From Syntrophaceae bacterium UBA1062 (GTDB lineage: Bacteria; Desulfobacterota; Desulfomonilia; UBA1062), in the NCBI GenBank assembly GCA_002316295.1, contig DCDF01000223.1, forward strand, positions 1-20,599: a DNA stretch of 20,599 nucleotides. Direction: 5' to 3'. This document shows, piece by piece, positions 14,373 through 20,599 of the stretch; position 1 is the first letter of the stretch; each line of letters opens with the position of its first letter. The translations under genes were made by a program, and so were the position numbers. Below the pieces are notes generated by a model, which was given only the letters and a program-made list of their open reading frames with translations, searched no databases and had not been told where the DNA came from.

Positions 14373-15431
14373 ATGAGGAATTATGGACGCATGTTTCTGG
14401 CCGCTCTCATCGCACTGGCGCTCTTCTGCCCCGGAGCAACCGCGGCCGAGCAGGCCAAGATCACGATAAAGATGGCCACCCTCGCCCCCAAGGGCTCCAA
14501 CCTGGTGAACATCTATGAAAAGCTTGCAGAGGAGATCAGAATAAAGACCGACGGCGAGGTCGGATTCAAGATCTACTGGGGCGGCGTGCAGGGCGACGAG
14601 AAAGACGTGATCAGGAAAATCAAGCTGGGCCAGCTCCACGGCGGCGCCTTCTCCGGATCCGGGCTCGGCGAGATCGTTCCGGAGGTGCGGGTGACCGAGA
14701 TCCCGTTCGTATTTAGGAACCACCGGGAGGTCGCCTATGTGCGCGAGAGGTTGAGGCCCACCATGGAGAAGCTCTTCGAGGAGAAAGGCTTTATCGTTAT
14801 CGGCTGGGGAGACATCGGCTTCCTCTATGTCTTCTCCAAGGTGCCGCTCTCCTCGCTGGAGGTGGCGCGGCAGCAGAAATGGTGGACCCTGGAAGGGGAG
14901 CCGATCGGCCGCGAAATGTACAAGGCCATGGGGATCTCACCCATATCCCTGTCGGTATCCGATGTCGCGACATCGCTTTCTACGAATCTCATCGACTGCG
15001 CGAGTGCGACCCCCTATATGGCGGTGGCCTTCCAGTGGTACACGAGGTTCAAGTATATCAATGAATATCCTTCGTCGAATATCCTGGGAGCAATGGTCAT
15101 ATCGAAAAAGATATGGGACAAGATTTCCCCTCAGAGCCGCAATATCATACTGGATCTTGCCAGACAGTCTCACGGCAGGATAGAGGAAGCCGCTCGCAAA
15201 GAGGACGAGAAGTGCATGAAAATACTCCTGGATGCGGGCATTCAGGTATACCGCACCGACGAGAACATCAAGGACGAGGAAGTGCAGTTCATCTTCGATG
15301 CCGCGGAAAAGACCCGGAACAATCTCGTAGGCGAGCTCTACTCTCAGGAACTCCTCGACCGGACAATGGCCCTTCTCGATGAATACCGGAAGGAGCACCC
15401 GGAGGACACGAAGGTCATCCGGATAGAATAG
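14373..15431 (+). CDS. TRAP transporter substrate-binding protein (DctP family, TatP type)
   Basis: A 352-residue periplasmic binding protein that captures the substrate and hands it to the DctQM permease. Residues 1-25 are a signal peptide (RMFLAALIALALF, likely cleavage after ATAA). The family core KMATLAPKGSNLVNIYEKLAEEI and the middle DVATSLSTNLIDCASATPYMAVAFQWYTRFKY are clear. Where classical DctP proteins have the carboxylate-binding arginine (KIRV...), this one reads QKWWTLEGEP (Lys169-Trp170-Trp171-Thr172), the form seen in TatT-associated binding proteins. The ligand may therefore not be a simple dicarboxylate. A GAGGAGG ribosome site sits upstream of ATG 14373. Confidence 0.9.
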   Translation: MRNYGRMFLAALIALALFCPGATAAEQAKITIKMATLAPKGSNLVNIYEKLAEEIRIKTDGEVGFKIYWGGVQGDEKDVIRKIKLGQLHGGAFSGSGLGEIVPEVRVTEIPFVFRNHREVAYVRERLRPTMEKLFEEKGFIVIGWGDIGFLYVFSKVPLSSLEVARQQKWWTLEGEPIGREMYKAMGISPISLSVSDVATSLSTNLIDCASATPYMAVAFQWYTRFKYINEYPSSNILGAMVISKKIWDKISPQSRNIILDLARQSHGRIEEAARKEDEKCMKILLDAGIQVYRTDENIKDEEVQFIFDAAEKTRNNLVGELYSQELLDRTMALLDEYRKEHPEDTKVIRIE

Positions 15432-15437
15432 CTGGAG

Positions 15438-16010
15438 ATGTCCGTGCGCTGCAAGGTCTGCGGTCTCAGACTCTATGACCACCTGAAGACGTGCCCCGGG
15501 TGCGGCACCCCCTATCCCCCTGTGCATCCGATCACGGCGGTCCTCTGGAAAATCGAGGAATGGCTTCTGGTGGGTTTCCTCGGGATCATGGTGTCGCTCG
15601 TCCTCATTCAGATCGTCCTGAGGAATTTTTTTGCCACCGGCATCATGGGAGGCTCCGAGATCGTAAGGCACCTGGTGCTCTGGGTGGCCTTCCTCGGAGC
15701 AGGAGTCGCCGCACGTGAAGGAAAGCACATCCGGATAGACGTCGCCGGGAGGCTTCTGAGTCCGCGGTTCAAGTGCGGCACCGATGTCCTGACCGGTATC
15801 TTCTCCGTGGTCGTGTGCGCCATTCTGGTCTATGCGTCGTTGAACTTTCTGCTGGTGGATTTTGAGTCCGGGATGCAGATCCCTTTTTTCAATATGCCGG
15901 TATGGGTGCTCGAGCTCATCATACCCTTGGGATATCTGGTGATCACCCTGAGGTTCGCGCTGAGGACATTCCGTTCGCTGATCTGGTTCATACAGGGTGA
16001 CAGGACATGA
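15438..16010 (+). CDS. TRAP transporter small permease DctQ with N-terminal zinc ribbon
   Basis: A 190-residue inner-membrane protein. From residue about 38 on it is a normal DctQ with four hydrophobic segments (WLLVGFLGIMVSLVLIQIV; the segment around HLVLWVAFLGAGVAAREG; VLTGIFSVVVCAILVYASL; VLELIIPLGYLVITLRFAL) and the conserved REGKHIRID motif. Ahead of this lies an unusual CKVCG...CPGCG pair (Cys5, Cys8, Cys19, Cys22), a zinc-ribbon or rubredoxin-like knuckle that should face the cytoplasm. The ATG is six bases after the dctP stop, with CTGGAG as ribosome site, and no other start would remove the ribbon while leaving the first membrane segment well placed. It overlaps dctM by four bases. 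Confidence 0.9.
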   Translation: MSVRCKVCGLRLYDHLKTCPGCGTPYPPVHPITAVLWKIEEWLLVGFLGIMVSLVLIQIVLRNFFATGIMGGSEIVRHLVLWVAFLGAGVAAREGKHIRIDVAGRLLSPRFKCGTDVLTGIFSVVVCAILVYASLNFLLVDFESGMQIPFFNMPVWVLELIIPLGYLVITLRFALRTFRSLIWFIQGDRT

Positions 16011-17284
16011 CCGGGGCTCTGACGGCGCTGATCGTTCTCATGGCCTTTCTCGGCGCGCCCGTGTTCGTGGTGCTCTCCTCACTGGCCATTCTGGGCTTTT
16101 ATCTCTCGGACATCCAGGTCGCGGCGCTGATCGTGGATATCTACTCGCAGTTCTCCAACAATCCCGTGCTCTACACCATACCCATCTTCACGTTCGCCGG
16201 CTATATCCTCGCCGAGAGCAAAGCATCCATCCGGATCGTCGATTTCTCCCAGGCTCTCTTCGGATGGATGCCGGGAGGGCTCGCAGTCGTGTCTCTCGTG
16301 GCGTGCGCCTTTTTCACCGCCTTCACCGGCGCCTCTGGGGTGACGATCATCGCGCTCGGCGGCCTGCTCTATCCGGCTCTGATCAAGGAGCTCTACCAGG
16401 AGAAGTTCTCACTGGGGCTCCTGACCTCTTCAGGCAGCCTCGGACTCCTCTTTTTTCCGAGCCTGCCTATCATCATCTACGGGGTGGTGGCCGAGGCGAG
16501 CATTCCCCAGCTTTTTGCCGCGGGCATCATCCCGGGGATCATTCTCGTTCTGCTCCTCTCGGTGTATTCGATGTTCAAGGGTGGAGCATCCGGCGTACGG
16601 ACCAGGAGGTTCTCCCTGCGCGAAGCGGCAAGGACCGCGGGAAAGGCAAAGTGGGAGCTGTTCATCCCGATCATGCTCCTGGTGGGGATATTCGGAGGGT
16701 TCGTCACCCTGGGCGAGGTGGCGTCGATCACCGTAGCCTATACCCTGCTGGTGGAAACATTCATCCACAGAGACATTCCCCTCAGACGGATCCCGGGCAT
16801 CATGAACGAGAGCATGGTACTGGTCGGAGGGATCTTCATCATCTTCGGTTCGGCCCTGGCGCTGACCACCTACATGATTGATGCGGAGATCCCGTATGCG
16901 ATGCTGGAGTTCATCCAGAGGCACATCTCCTCGAAGATCGTATTTCTCATCGCGCTGAATGTCTTCCTGCTCGTCGTAGGGTGCATCATGGATATCTACT
17001 CCGCGCTTGTGGTGGTCGTCCCCCTGATCACCCCCATCGCAATGAGCTATGACATCAACCCCGTACACCTGGGCATCATCTTTCTGACGAATCTGGAGAT
17101 CGGATACTCGACCCCGCCCGTGGGGATGAATCTCTTCATCTCGTGCTTCAGGTTCAACAAGCCGGTGATCACCCTGTACAAGGCCTCCCTGCCGTTTCTC
17201 GTCATCCTTCTCATCGGCCTTGTCGTGATCACCTACGTGCCCCAGCTCAGCCTGATGCTTGTCGAGTATTTCGATATCAGGTGA
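16007..17284 (+). CDS. TRAP transporter large permease DctM
   Basis: A 425-residue inner-membrane protein of normal family length with about a dozen hydrophobic segments, forming the ion-driven channel of the TRAP transporter. Family motifs include PIFTFAGYILAESKAS, FFTAFTGASGVTIIALGGLLYPALIKELY, SLGLLFFPSLPIIIYGVVAEASIPQLFAAGIIPG, the GCIMDIYSALVVVVPLITPI segment and EIGYSTPPVGMNLFISC near the end. It starts in the ATGA overlap with dctQ. Four genes (tatT, dctP, dctQ, dctM) form one transport unit, with the TetR-family gene directly upstream as the likely regulator. Confidence 0.94.
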   Translation: MTGALTALIVLMAFLGAPVFVVLSSLAILGFYLSDIQVAALIVDIYSQFSNNPVLYTIPIFTFAGYILAESKASIRIVDFSQALFGWMPGGLAVVSLVACAFFTAFTGASGVTIIALGGLLYPALIKELYQEKFSLGLLTSSGSLGLLFFPSLPIIIYGVVAEASIPQLFAAGIIPGIILVLLLSVYSMFKGGASGVRTRRFSLREAARTAGKAKWELFIPIMLLVGIFGGFVTLGEVASITVAYTLLVETFIHRDIPLRRIPGIMNESMVLVGGIFIIFGSALALTTYMIDAEIPYAMLEFIQRHISSKIVFLIALNVFLLVVGCIMDIYSALVVVVPLITPIAMSYDINPVHLGIIFLTNLEIGYSTPPVGMNLFISCFRFNKPVITLYKASLPFLVILLIGLVVITYVPQLSLMLVEYFDIR

Positions 17285-17370
17285 TCCGGAGGCGGGATCT
17301 CTCCCCACGCCCCTTTCACGGGCGGACCGCTCTCTCGTTCGATGCTGTAGAGTGCAGGCGGGTGCTGGGA

Positions 17371-17802
17371 TCAGAGAATATCCACGAGCTCGATATCAAA
17401 GACAAGGGTCTTCCCTGCAAGGGGGTGGTTCGCGTCGAGTCGCACGGACTCATTCTGGATCTCGCTCACCACGACAGGGAGTTCCTCGCCGCTGTTGTCT
17501 ACGATGATCAGCCTCATGCCGACCTCGGGCTCGATATCTTCAGGGAAGTATTCTTTGGGCATATCCACTACGAGATTTTCGTTATATGATCCATATGCGT
17601 GCTCGGGCTCGATGGAAATCGTCTTCGACTCGCCGATATTCATACCTTCTGCGGCTTTTTCGAAACCGGGTATCACCTCATGCGAACCGAGCGTGAACTC
17701 GAGAGGCTCTCCTCCCACGGACGAGTCAAAGATCACTCCATCTTCAAAACGGCCCGTATAATGTACCTTTATAGTGTCTCCTTGTTTTACCGGCATACCC
17801 AT
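17371..17802 (-). CDS. SlyD-like FKBP-type peptidyl-prolyl isomerase
   Basis: A 143-residue cytosolic isomerase and chaperone. The split FKBP domain (VKQGDTIKVHYTGRFEDGVIFDSS, EFTLGSHEVIPGFEKAAEGMNIGE, and the closing GKTLVFDIELVDIL) is interrupted at about residues 75-122 by the insert-in-flap chaperone region (NLVVDMPKEYFPED...VSEIQNESVRLDANHPLAG), as in SlyD. It lacks the His/Cys-rich metal tail of E. coli SlyD. AGGAGG lies six bases before the ATG at 17802; a second ATG two codons later is also possible. It is a single gene with its own promoter, convergent with the TRAP genes; only weak stems (for example CGCCC/GGGCG at 17308-17324) lie between them. Confidence 0.95.
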   Translation of the reverse strand: MGMPVKQGDTIKVHYTGRFEDGVIFDSSVGGEPLEFTLGSHEVIPGFEKAAEGMNIGESKTISIEPEHAYGSYNENLVVDMPKEYFPEDIEPEVGMRLIIVDNSGEELPVVVSEIQNESVRLDANHPLAGKTLVFDIELVDIL

Positions 17803-17834
17803 AATCAGCCTCCTGCTGTAGGGACATTCATATA

Positions 17835-17863
17835 AGAATAACAGATAGGGCTCAAAAAGACAA
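17835..17863 (-). promoter_or_regulatory. Promoter of the SlyD-like gene
   Basis: On the minus strand TTGTCT (17863-17858) and TATTCT (17840-17835) are 17 bases apart. The start near 17828 leaves a leader of about 26 bases containing the AGGAGG ribosome site. Confidence 0.5.
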
Positions 17864-17942
17864 AAAGAATATCTGAAGGCGAAGAATGCGGCAGAAAATC
17901 CTGCTTCGCCGGTGCCGGGCTCTTCGGCTCTGCAGGTAAGTC

Positions 17943-17971
17943 TTGGAGAATTCTCTCACCATGGGTATAAT
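17943..17971 (+). promoter_or_regulatory. Promoter of the enoyl-CoA hydratase/isomerase gene
   Basis: TTGGAG (17943-17948) and a perfect TATAAT (17966-17971) are 17 bases apart, about 40 bases before the ATG at 18013. It is divergent from the SlyD-like promoter, about 80 bases away. Confidence 0.58.
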
Positions 17972-18012
17972 GCGCCCGGTGTTCATCGAAGGGAGAAGGG
18001 AGGGGCACAGAG

Positions 18013-18732
18013 ATGTCCATGATCGAGTATGCATTGGACGGCAGTGTTGCCGTCGTCACCCTGAACAGCGGAGAAAACCGCTTCAACATCCGATTCGTCG
18101 AGAGATTTCTCACCGTGCTCGACGAGATAGAGCACGGCACCGATGCCGATGCCCTGGTGGTGAGGTCCGCCCATGAGAAAATCTTCTGTAACGGCATCGA
18201 TCTCGACTGGCTCAGGCCGATCGCAGAAGCGGGCGAGCGGGAAACGATCAGAGAGTTCTGCCGCATCCTCAACCGCCTGCTCGGCAGGATCCTGATGTAT
18301 CCCATGCCCACCATCGCAGCGATCACCGGGCATGCCTTCGCGGGGGGTGCAATCATGTGCTGCTGCTTCGATTTCAGGTTCATGCGTTCGGACAGAGGGT
18401 TTTTCTGTTTCCCCGAGGTGGATCTCGGTATACCGTTCTGGCCCGGGATGGTCGCCATGGTGAAAAAGGCGATTCCTGCCCAGATCCTTGATGACTTGTA
18501 CTACCTGGGCACCCGGCTGACCGGCAGAGAGTGCGAAGAGCACCGGATCGTCAGGAGGGCCCTGCCCATGGACGAGCTCATGCCCGAGGTTCTCGCCTTT
18601 GCCAAGAGCCTCCGGAAAAACCGGGCCTATTACAGTGCTCAGAAGGAGAGGATGAACAGAGGCATTATCCGGATCATGGAAGAAGAGGACCCTGCAGTCA
18701 TCGAGACAGGAAAGATCTCGGTCGGTCCCTGA
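18013..18732 (+). CDS. Enoyl-CoA hydratase/isomerase family protein, possibly a delta3-delta2-enoyl-CoA isomerase
   Basis: A 239-residue crotonase-fold protein, slightly shorter than typical hydratases (about 260). Oxyanion-hole segments are FCNGIDLDWL (residues 58-67) and GHAFAGGAIMCC (106-117). At the active site it has FPEVDLGIPFWPG with Glu135 but, unlike hydratases, no first catalytic glutamate after the GHAFAGGA segment (CCCFDFRFM instead). The pair NG(I)DLDW and PEVDLG(I)PF recalls delta3-delta2-enoyl-CoA isomerases, which use a single glutamate and move double bonds during unsaturated fatty-acid breakdown. That assignment is inference. GGGAGGGG sits about seven bases before ATG 18013. 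Gene stands alone with its own promoter. Confidence 0.85.
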   Translation: MSMIEYALDGSVAVVTLNSGENRFNIRFVERFLTVLDEIEHGTDADALVVRSAHEKIFCNGIDLDWLRPIAEAGERETIREFCRILNRLLGRILMYPMPTIAAITGHAFAGGAIMCCCFDFRFMRSDRGFFCFPEVDLGIPFWPGMVAMVKKAIPAQILDDLYYLGTRLTGRECEEHRIVRRALPMDELMPEVLAFAKSLRKNRAYYSAQKERMNRGIIRIMEEEDPAVIETGKISVGP

Positions 18733-18759
18733 TCAGCCGGTCATGAGGCATCGGCGGAA

Positions 18760-18793
18760 AGCGGGCGTGCTGCTGTCCGCGCAGCCTGCCGCT
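18760..18793 (+). terminator. Possible terminator after the enoyl-CoA isomerase-like gene
   Basis: A two-part stem, AGCGG/CCGCT (18760-18764 with 18789-18793) and GCTGC/GCAGC (18769-18773 with 18781-18785), is followed by the pyrimidine-rich CTCTTCTGCACTTT. There is an internal bulge and no continuous T-run, so this is a moderate candidate. Confidence 0.35.
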
Positions 18794-18805
18794 CTCTTCT
18801 GCACT

Positions 18806-18833
18806 TTGTGAAATAATGAAAACGTGGTATGAA
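18806..18833 (+). promoter_or_regulatory. Possible promoter of the FGGY kinase gene
   Basis: TTGTGA (18806-18811) and TATGAA (18828-18833) are 16 bases apart in an AT-rich patch. The start would fall near 18840, about 30 bases before the ATG, inside the palindrome noted separately. Confidence 0.38.
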
Positions 18834-18840
18834 AATACCA
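18825..18840. promoter_or_regulatory. Operator-like palindrome at the FGGY kinase promoter
   Basis: TGGTATGAAAATACCA has perfect 6-bp arms (TGGTAT/ATACCA) around GAAA. It overlaps the predicted -10 and start point, a place where a repressor would act. No regulator gene adjoins the kinase in this window. Confidence 0.42.
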
Positions 18841-18870
18841 TGGTTAGAGTATGAATGTGAGGAGGGGGTC

Positions 18871-20430
18871 ATGACAGAGAAAAATTATGTCATTGCGGTC
18901 GATTCGGGCACACAGAGCATCCGGGCGGTGCTCTTCGATGCCCAGGGGAACGAGCTGGCGATAGAGCAGGCCCAGTACGATCCCTATTTCTCGTTGCAGC
19001 CCGGCTGGGCCGAGCAGCGGACGGAAGATTACTGGTCCAAGTTCTGCCTGGTCACTAAAGGCCTCATGGCAAAGATATCCATCGATCCCGAAGCCATAGC
19101 GGGCCTGGGAATCACCACTCAGCGCAATACCGTGATTCCCATGGACAAGGACGGCAACGCCCTGAGGCCCGCCATCGTCTGGCTCGACCAGCGCACGGTC
19201 GCTCAGCTTCCCCCTCTGGGTCTGGCGGGCAAGATGCTCTTCGGGGCCGCCGGTATTCTCGACGCCATCCGATATGCCCAGAAGCACTCCAAGTTTCTGT
19301 GGATCCAGCAGAACGAACCCGAGATCTATGAGAAGACCCACAAGTTCGTCCAGGCGTCGGGATTTTTCGTCCGGAACCTCACAGGCGAGTTTCATGACTC
19401 CACCGGGATGGTCACCGGAATCTGGCCTTTCGACTACAAGAAGCAGAAGTGGTATCCCATCAGCATCGCCTACAGCCCGCTCGGAATCACCCAGGACCAG
19501 TGCGTGAAGCTCTTCTCCCCCGATGAGGTCCTGGGGCGTGTGACCGCACAGGCCTCCCTGGAAACCGGGCTGCCCGAAGGTCTGCCGGTAGTCGTGGGCG
19601 CCGGAGACAAGCAGAGCGAACTCCTCGGCGCGGGCGCCCTCGAGCCCCACGTCGCCGAGATCAGCTTCGGGACCGCAACCGCCATGCACGTCATGACCAG
19701 GAAGTATATCGTGGAGAAGGACATGAAGTTCTTCACCTGGCCGGCCGCGATCCCGAACACCTGGGACATCGAGATGTTCATATTCAGGGGATTCTGGATG
19801 GTCACCTGGTTCAAGCAGGAGTTCGGCCACCGGGAGGCCATCGAGGCAAAGGAGCGCGGGGTTGCGCCGGAGGTCGTGTTCGACGAGGTTGTGAGGAATA
19901 TTCCCGCAGGGTCCATGGGCCTCATGCTCCAGCCCTACTGGTCTCCCATGGTGTATAACAAATATGCGAAGGGCTCCATCATCGGATTCAGTGACGTGCA
20001 CACCCGCGCCCACATCTACCGCGCCATTCTGGAGGGGATCGGGTTCGAGCTGAGGAGGCTCTCGGAGATCGTCCAGCGCAAGACCGGTATCCCCTTCCGG
20101 GAGATCCGGGTCGGCGGAGGAGGCTCGAAGAGCGACGTCGCGGTCCAGGTGGCCGCCGACATGTTCAATCTGCCGGTGTCTCGCATGGCGACCTCCGAGA
20201 TCTCCGCACTGGGCGCCGCCATCGACGCAGCTGTGGCCACCGGCATGCATTCGAACTTCGAAGACGCGGTCAAAGCCATGGTCAGAAAAGGCAGGACGTT
20301 CGAGCCCCACGAGCCGAATTGCAGGATCTACAGCGATCTGTACAACGACGTGTATCTGAAGACCTACACCGCCATCGAGCCCCTGAACCGAAGGATCGCC
20401 CAGATCATCGGGTACCCGGCGGACGATTAG
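18871..20430 (+). CDS. FGGY-family carbohydrate kinase
   Basis: A 519-residue cytosolic sugar or polyol kinase of the xylulokinase/glycerol kinase superfamily. The N-terminal phosphate loop YVIAVDSGTQSIRAVLFD (Asp11), the substrate-side PAIVWLDQRT, the catalytic-aspartate region VVVGAGDKQSELLGAGAL, and the C-terminal ATP-binding GGGGSKSDVAVQVAADMFNLPV and SALGAAIDAAVATG are intact. The substrate cannot be named: it is not clearly glycerol or xylulose type and resembles uncharacterised FGGY members. I chose ATG 18871 because GAGGAGGGGG lies just upstream and the phosphate loop then sits near the N-terminus as usual; ATG 18829 would add 14 residues and lies inside the palindrome. No isomerase, dehydrogenase or transporter gene accompanies it within the window. 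Confidence 0.93.
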   Translation: MTEKNYVIAVDSGTQSIRAVLFDAQGNELAIEQAQYDPYFSLQPGWAEQRTEDYWSKFCLVTKGLMAKISIDPEAIAGLGITTQRNTVIPMDKDGNALRPAIVWLDQRTVAQLPPLGLAGKMLFGAAGILDAIRYAQKHSKFLWIQQNEPEIYEKTHKFVQASGFFVRNLTGEFHDSTGMVTGIWPFDYKKQKWYPISIAYSPLGITQDQCVKLFSPDEVLGRVTAQASLETGLPEGLPVVVGAGDKQSELLGAGALEPHVAEISFGTATAMHVMTRKYIVEKDMKFFTWPAAIPNTWDIEMFIFRGFWMVTWFKQEFGHREAIEAKERGVAPEVVFDEVVRNIPAGSMGLMLQPYWSPMVYNKYAKGSIIGFSDVHTRAHIYRAILEGIGFELRRLSEIVQRKTGIPFREIRVGGGGSKSDVAVQVAADMFNLPVSRMATSEISALGAAIDAAVATGMHSNFEDAVKAMVRKGRTFEPHEPNCRIYSDLYNDVYLKTYTAIEPLNRRIAQIIGYPADD

Positions 20431-20493
20431 AAGTACCGGCGGGCCATCGTCGCCTGCCGCGTTCAGCCGCACTCGGCGCCAGCGTGAGCGTCT

Positions 20494-20524
20494 GACGGGT
20501 ATCCCGTCTCTCCCGCCGGGAGAG
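20494..20524. terminator. Tandem short hairpins after the FGGY kinase gene
   Basis: Two adjoining stems, GACGGG/CCCGTC (20494-20508, loop TAT) and CTCTCCC/GGGAGAG (20508-20524, loop GCC), lie 63 bases after the kinase stop. They are strong GC stems with tight loops but lack a T-run, so they may be a transcript end or 3' stabiliser. Confidence 0.3.
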
Positions 20525-20599
20525 GAGAGAACGGGAACGATCCTCCCTGACAGCACCGAGAGGCTGATATGCCTCATGAGCGTCTTTACGCCTTGTTTT

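Noticed and set aside
18844..20577. 577-codon open frame on the minus strand opposite the FGGY kinase
   Set aside because: It is an antisense shadow of a well-supported kinase: rich in Gly, Asp, His, Arg and Pro, without family motifs or a ribosome site. Long antisense frames are expected in GC-rich genes.
20569..20599. ATG with GAGAGG five bases upstream at the right edge
   Set aside because: It could be the first ten codons of the next gene, but too little sequence is present to support a call.

Overview
The window looks like chromosomal DNA of an anaerobic, GC-rich Gram-negative bacterium, most likely a deltaproteobacterium in the broad sense (Desulfobacterota; a Syntrophobacter/Syntrophorhabdus-type organism would fit). 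This rests on the mix of genes: a TRAP transporter with a TatT lipoprotein, a stand-alone AmmeMemoRadiSam-type radical SAM enzyme, a dihydroxy-acid dehydratase of the form common in anaerobes, acyl-CoA and enoyl-CoA enzymes, and strong GGAGG ribosome sites. The taxonomic guess is inference. No rRNA, tRNA, CRISPR array, insertion sequence or phage gene was seen.

Layout. (1) 1-1057, minus strand: a stand-alone GAF-domain protein followed at once by gap (GAPDH, cut by the window edge). (2) 1397-1795, minus: a YjbQ/UPF0047 protein. (3) 1960-9818, plus: seven genes, every junction overlapping by 1 to 26 bases: ilvD, amrS-like radical SAM enzyme, a 56-residue protein, an M18 aminopeptidase, a degenerate histidine-kinase-like protein, a NUDIX hydrolase and polA. 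(4) 9878-11026, minus: an acyl-CoA dehydrogenase, with a strong promoter whose start point is covered by a FadR-like palindrome. (5) 11272-12354, plus: serC with a strong terminator. (6) 12592-17284, plus: a TetR-family regulator with a palindrome inside its own promoter, then TatT lipoprotein, DctP, DctQ (carrying an unusual N-terminal zinc ribbon) and DctM of a TRAP transporter. (7) 17371-17802, minus: a SlyD-like FKBP isomerase. (8) 18013-18732, plus: an enoyl-CoA hydratase/isomerase family protein. (9) 18871-20430, plus: an FGGY-family sugar kinase with an operator-like palindrome at its promoter.

How the genes may work together. Most are housekeeping: branched-chain amino acids (ilvD), serine (serC), glycolysis (gap), DNA repair (polA) and protein folding (slyD-like). 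A second thread is acyl-CoA metabolism and uptake of organic acids or hydrophobic ligands: the acyl-CoA dehydrogenase, the enoyl-CoA isomerase-like protein, and a TatT-type TRAP system whose binding protein has tryptophans where usual TRAP proteins have the carboxylate-binding arginine. The best leads are regulatory sites that coincide with good promoters, the zinc-ribbon DctQ, the kinase-like protein without a recognisable ATP site, and the tightly overlapped ilvD-to-polA gene run. I saw no clear case for a wholly new defence or mobile system.
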